DNA of 64,000 nt from Chryseobacterium sp. MEBOG06 (GTDB taxonomy: Bacteria; Bacteroidota; Bacteroidia; Flavobacteriales; Weeksellaceae). The number at the start of each line of letters is the position of its first letter. The stretch's first letter is position 1. Shown in pieces: positions 62,362 to 64,000 of the stretch. The translations under genes and the position numbers were made by a program. The notes below the pieces were generated by a model. It did no database searches, was not told the DNA's origin, and saw only the letters and a program-made list of their open reading frames with translations. The stretch spans positions 3,968,001 through 4,032,000 of the forward strand of contig NZ_CP084580.1 of NCBI RefSeq assembly GCF_021869765.1, written 5' to 3'.

Positions 62362-63564
62362 ATGAATAACGATCAAAAAGCACTTGTAAAAGCAACAGTA
62401 CCAGTTTTAAAAACGAATGGAACCGATTTAACAAAACATTTTTATACAAGGATGTTTACGCATAACCCTGAACTGAAAAACATTTTCAATATGAGTAACC
62501 AGGCCAGCGGAAAACAGCAGAATGCTTTAGCTGGAGCTGTATTAGCCTATGCTGAGCACATTGAAAATCCTGAAGTTCTTATCAATGTTTTAAGATCTAT
62601 CGGAAATAAGCATGTAAGCTTAAATATTAGCCCCGAGCAATATGATATTGTTGGACTTCACTTGATTTCTTCAATAAAAGAGGTTCTTGGGGAAGCAGCA
62701 CATGATCAACTCGTAGAAGCATGGACACAAGCCTATAATGAATTGGCTCAAATTATGATTTCTATTGAACACGAACTTTATCAATCTACCTTACAAAAGG
62801 ATGGAGGATGGAAAGGATGGAGAGCGTTTGTAATTGCAGATATTGTGGAGGAAAGCAGTGAAATTAAATCATTCTACCTAAGTCCTAAAGATAATCAAGC
62901 CATTGCCAACTATCTTCCAGGACAGTATATTTCGGTGAAGACATTTGTTCCTGCATTAGGACATGAACAGCCAAGACAGTATAGTTTATCATCAGCCTTC
63001 AACCCAGATCATTACAGAATATCCGTGAAGAGAGAAAAAAACATTCAGAATTTGCCTGATGGGGTTGTTTCAAATGTATTGCATCAAAAAATATTAGGTG
63101 ATGAAATATGGGTCAGCGCTCCTGCCGGTGTTTTTTATGCCAATCCAATATCTGAAGATCCGTTGGTACTAATAAGCGGCGGCGTAGGCGTAACTCCATT
63201 GTTAAGCATGCTGGAAACTAAAAAAAATACGCTACAGAATAACACGGTAGTCTGGCTTCATAGCTGTAGAGATGAAAATGTACACGCATTTAAAGACCAT
63301 GTAAATCAACTAAACACTAATAATCAATGGCTTACTACTCATGTTTTTTATGAAACTATTGAAAATGAGTCTCATTTTGTCAGAAAAGGAAGAATAAACT
63401 TACATGAAATTAAAGAGGAAATTCTTATTGATAAAGCAAAGTATTACATTTGTGGACCCGAAGCATTTATTAAAGCTCAATATGACTCTTTACTACAGCT
63501 AGGTATTGCCAAAGAAGATATTCTCTATGAGGAGTTTGGGCCTCAACTGCTTCATCTAAATTAA
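62362..63564 (+). CDS. hmp: Flavohemoglobin, NO dioxygenase
   Basis: A 400-residue cytosolic enzyme that oxidises nitric oxide to nitrate with O2 and NAD(P)H. Globin domain (1-138) with distal Tyr28 and proximal heme ligand His84 in GNKHVSLNI; FAD domain (about 150-260) with PRQYSLSSA; NAD domain (about 265-400) with ISGGVGVTPLLSML and CGPEAFIKAQ. Length equals the standard Hmp. The upstream palindrome and the NsrR-like gene 6 nt downstream indicate NO-responsive, self-regulating expression. Confidence 0.96.
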   Translation: MNNDQKALVKATVPVLKTNGTDLTKHFYTRMFTHNPELKNIFNMSNQASGKQQNALAGAVLAYAEHIENPEVLINVLRSIGNKHVSLNISPEQYDIVGLHLISSIKEVLGEAAHDQLVEAWTQAYNELAQIMISIEHELYQSTLQKDGGWKGWRAFVIADIVEESSEIKSFYLSPKDNQAIANYLPGQYISVKTFVPALGHEQPRQYSLSSAFNPDHYRISVKREKNIQNLPDGVVSNVLHQKILGDEIWVSAPAGVFYANPISEDPLVLISGGVGVTPLLSMLETKKNTLQNNTVVWLHSCRDENVHAFKDHVNQLNTNNQWLTTHVFYETIENESHFVRKGRINLHEIKEEILIDKAKYYICGPEAFIKAQYDSLLQLGIAKEDILYEEFGPQLLHLN

Positions 63565-63570
63565 AAATCA

Positions 63571-64000
63571 ATGAAACTGAACCATTTTACCGACTATAGT
63601 TTACGAGTATTAATTTATCTAAATCAAAACGATAAGGCTTCTTCATGTTCTTTGGATGAATTATCCGGAAAACTGAATATACTCCGTAATCATCTTATTA
63701 AAGTGGTTCAGTTTCTAGCTCAAAAAGACCTAGTCATAACGAAAAGAGGAAAAAATGGTGGAATTACCATTTCTGAAAAAGCTAATAAGACTGGATTAGG
63801 AAGTCTCATCCATTTATTGGAACAAGATGATACCCCCATCATTAATTGTTTTGCAAAATCTTGTGTGTTTGTCTCCTATGATTGTAAACTAAAATCATTT
63901 TTAGACACCGCTTATCAAGCTTTTATTGACAGTATGAACCAGCATCATTTATCTGACCTCGCTTTTAACCATTGGGAAATTATCTTTGCCAATCAGAAAA
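63571..64000 (+). CDS. nsrR: Rrf2-family NsrR-like regulator, cut by the window end
   Basis: Partial: 143 codons are present and the stop lies beyond 64000, though most Rrf2 proteins end near this length. Winged HTH MKLNHFTDYSLRVLIYLNQN and KRGKNGGITIS. Fe-S ligands fit NsrR: Cys93, Cys98 and Cys105 in INCFAKSCVFVSYDCKLKSF, plus Asp8, which is the fourth ligand in characterised NsrR. NO binding to the 4Fe-4S cluster would release the operator and induce hmp. It starts 6 nt after hmp, so the regulator controls its own operon. Confidence 0.9.
   Translation, partial: MKLNHFTDYSLRVLIYLNQNDKASSCSLDELSGKLNILRNHLIKVVQFLAQKDLVITKRGKNGGITISEKANKTGLGSLIHLLEQDDTPIINCFAKSCVFVSYDCKLKSFLDTAYQAFIDSMNQHHLSDLAFNHWEIIFANQK

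Noticed and set aside
1..64000. tRNA, rRNA, CRISPR arrays, integrases, transposases, prophage genes and replication origin
   Set aside because: I looked for tRNA-like cloverleaf ends, regular spacer arrays and the usual mobile-element motifs and found none. DnaK alone is not an origin marker.

Overview
The window is AT-rich, densely coded DNA from a member of the Bacteroidota, most likely Flavobacteriia close to Chryseobacterium (Weeksellaceae). This rests on several things seen here: promoter -7 boxes of the form TAnnTTTG, a Type IX secretion C-terminal sorting domain, many TonB-dependent or CarboxypepD-type outer-membrane proteins, DUF4876/DUF6850/DUF7674-type proteins, a class-B sdhCAB operon, and short A-rich leaders without strong Shine-Dalgarno sites. 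It looks like ordinary chromosome. I see no tRNA, rRNA, CRISPR array, prophage, transposase or replication origin.

Layout. 0.1-4 kb: malate dehydrogenase, then a heme oxygenase-bacteriophytochrome kinase pair. 4.3-5.35 kb: a secreted Ntn-type amide hydrolase. 5.6-11.6 kb: a tightly spaced unit of porin, DASS dicarboxylate transporter and sdhC-sdhA-sdhB, which links outer- and inner-membrane dicarboxylate uptake to succinate oxidation or fumarate reduction. 11.7-14.4 kb: an NdpA-like nucleoid protein and a cassette that alternates two single-TM micropeptides with two DUF7674-like paralogues. 15-23.3 kb: a five-gene minus-strand operon (TonB receptor, DUF4876 lipoprotein, DUF6850 barrel, diheme peroxidase, DUF4920), followed by a periplasmic thioredoxin, with a metal-regulator-like palindrome at its promoter. 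23.8-30.8 kb: a secreted Lys/Gly-repeat protein, dnaK, ppk1-ppx, and an NAD(P)-binding protein with an overlapping micropeptide.

30.9-45.1 kb: a large T9SS cargo protein, Mrp and Nfu Fe-S carriers, a GH92 mannosidase divergent from an outer-membrane barrel, a TIMP/NTR-like secreted protein, a transporter-oxygenase pair and a BON-domain pair. 45.2-50.1 kb: another outer-membrane barrel and a CocE/S15 hydrolase. 50.2-58.5 kb: alkylation repair (AlkB, AraC-MGMT fusion), polyamine synthesis (SpeA, SpeB), a HAD phosphatase, a lipoprotein phosphatase, thiamine pyrophosphokinase and cobalamin adenosyltransferase. Several copies of a GGCTAAAGCC-type intergenic repeat lie among these genes. 58.6-64 kb: a DinB protein, a WYL regulator, an ABC exporter, and flavohemoglobin hmp with its NsrR-like regulator cut by the window edge. 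A 29-bp near-perfect palindrome lies upstream of hmp.

The most promising under-described systems are the micropeptide/DUF7674 cassette (13.2-14.4 kb) and the TonB receptor/DUF4876/DUF6850/diheme-peroxidase/DUF4920 operon (16-23.3 kb). All function calls come from reading motifs by eye; no database search was run.
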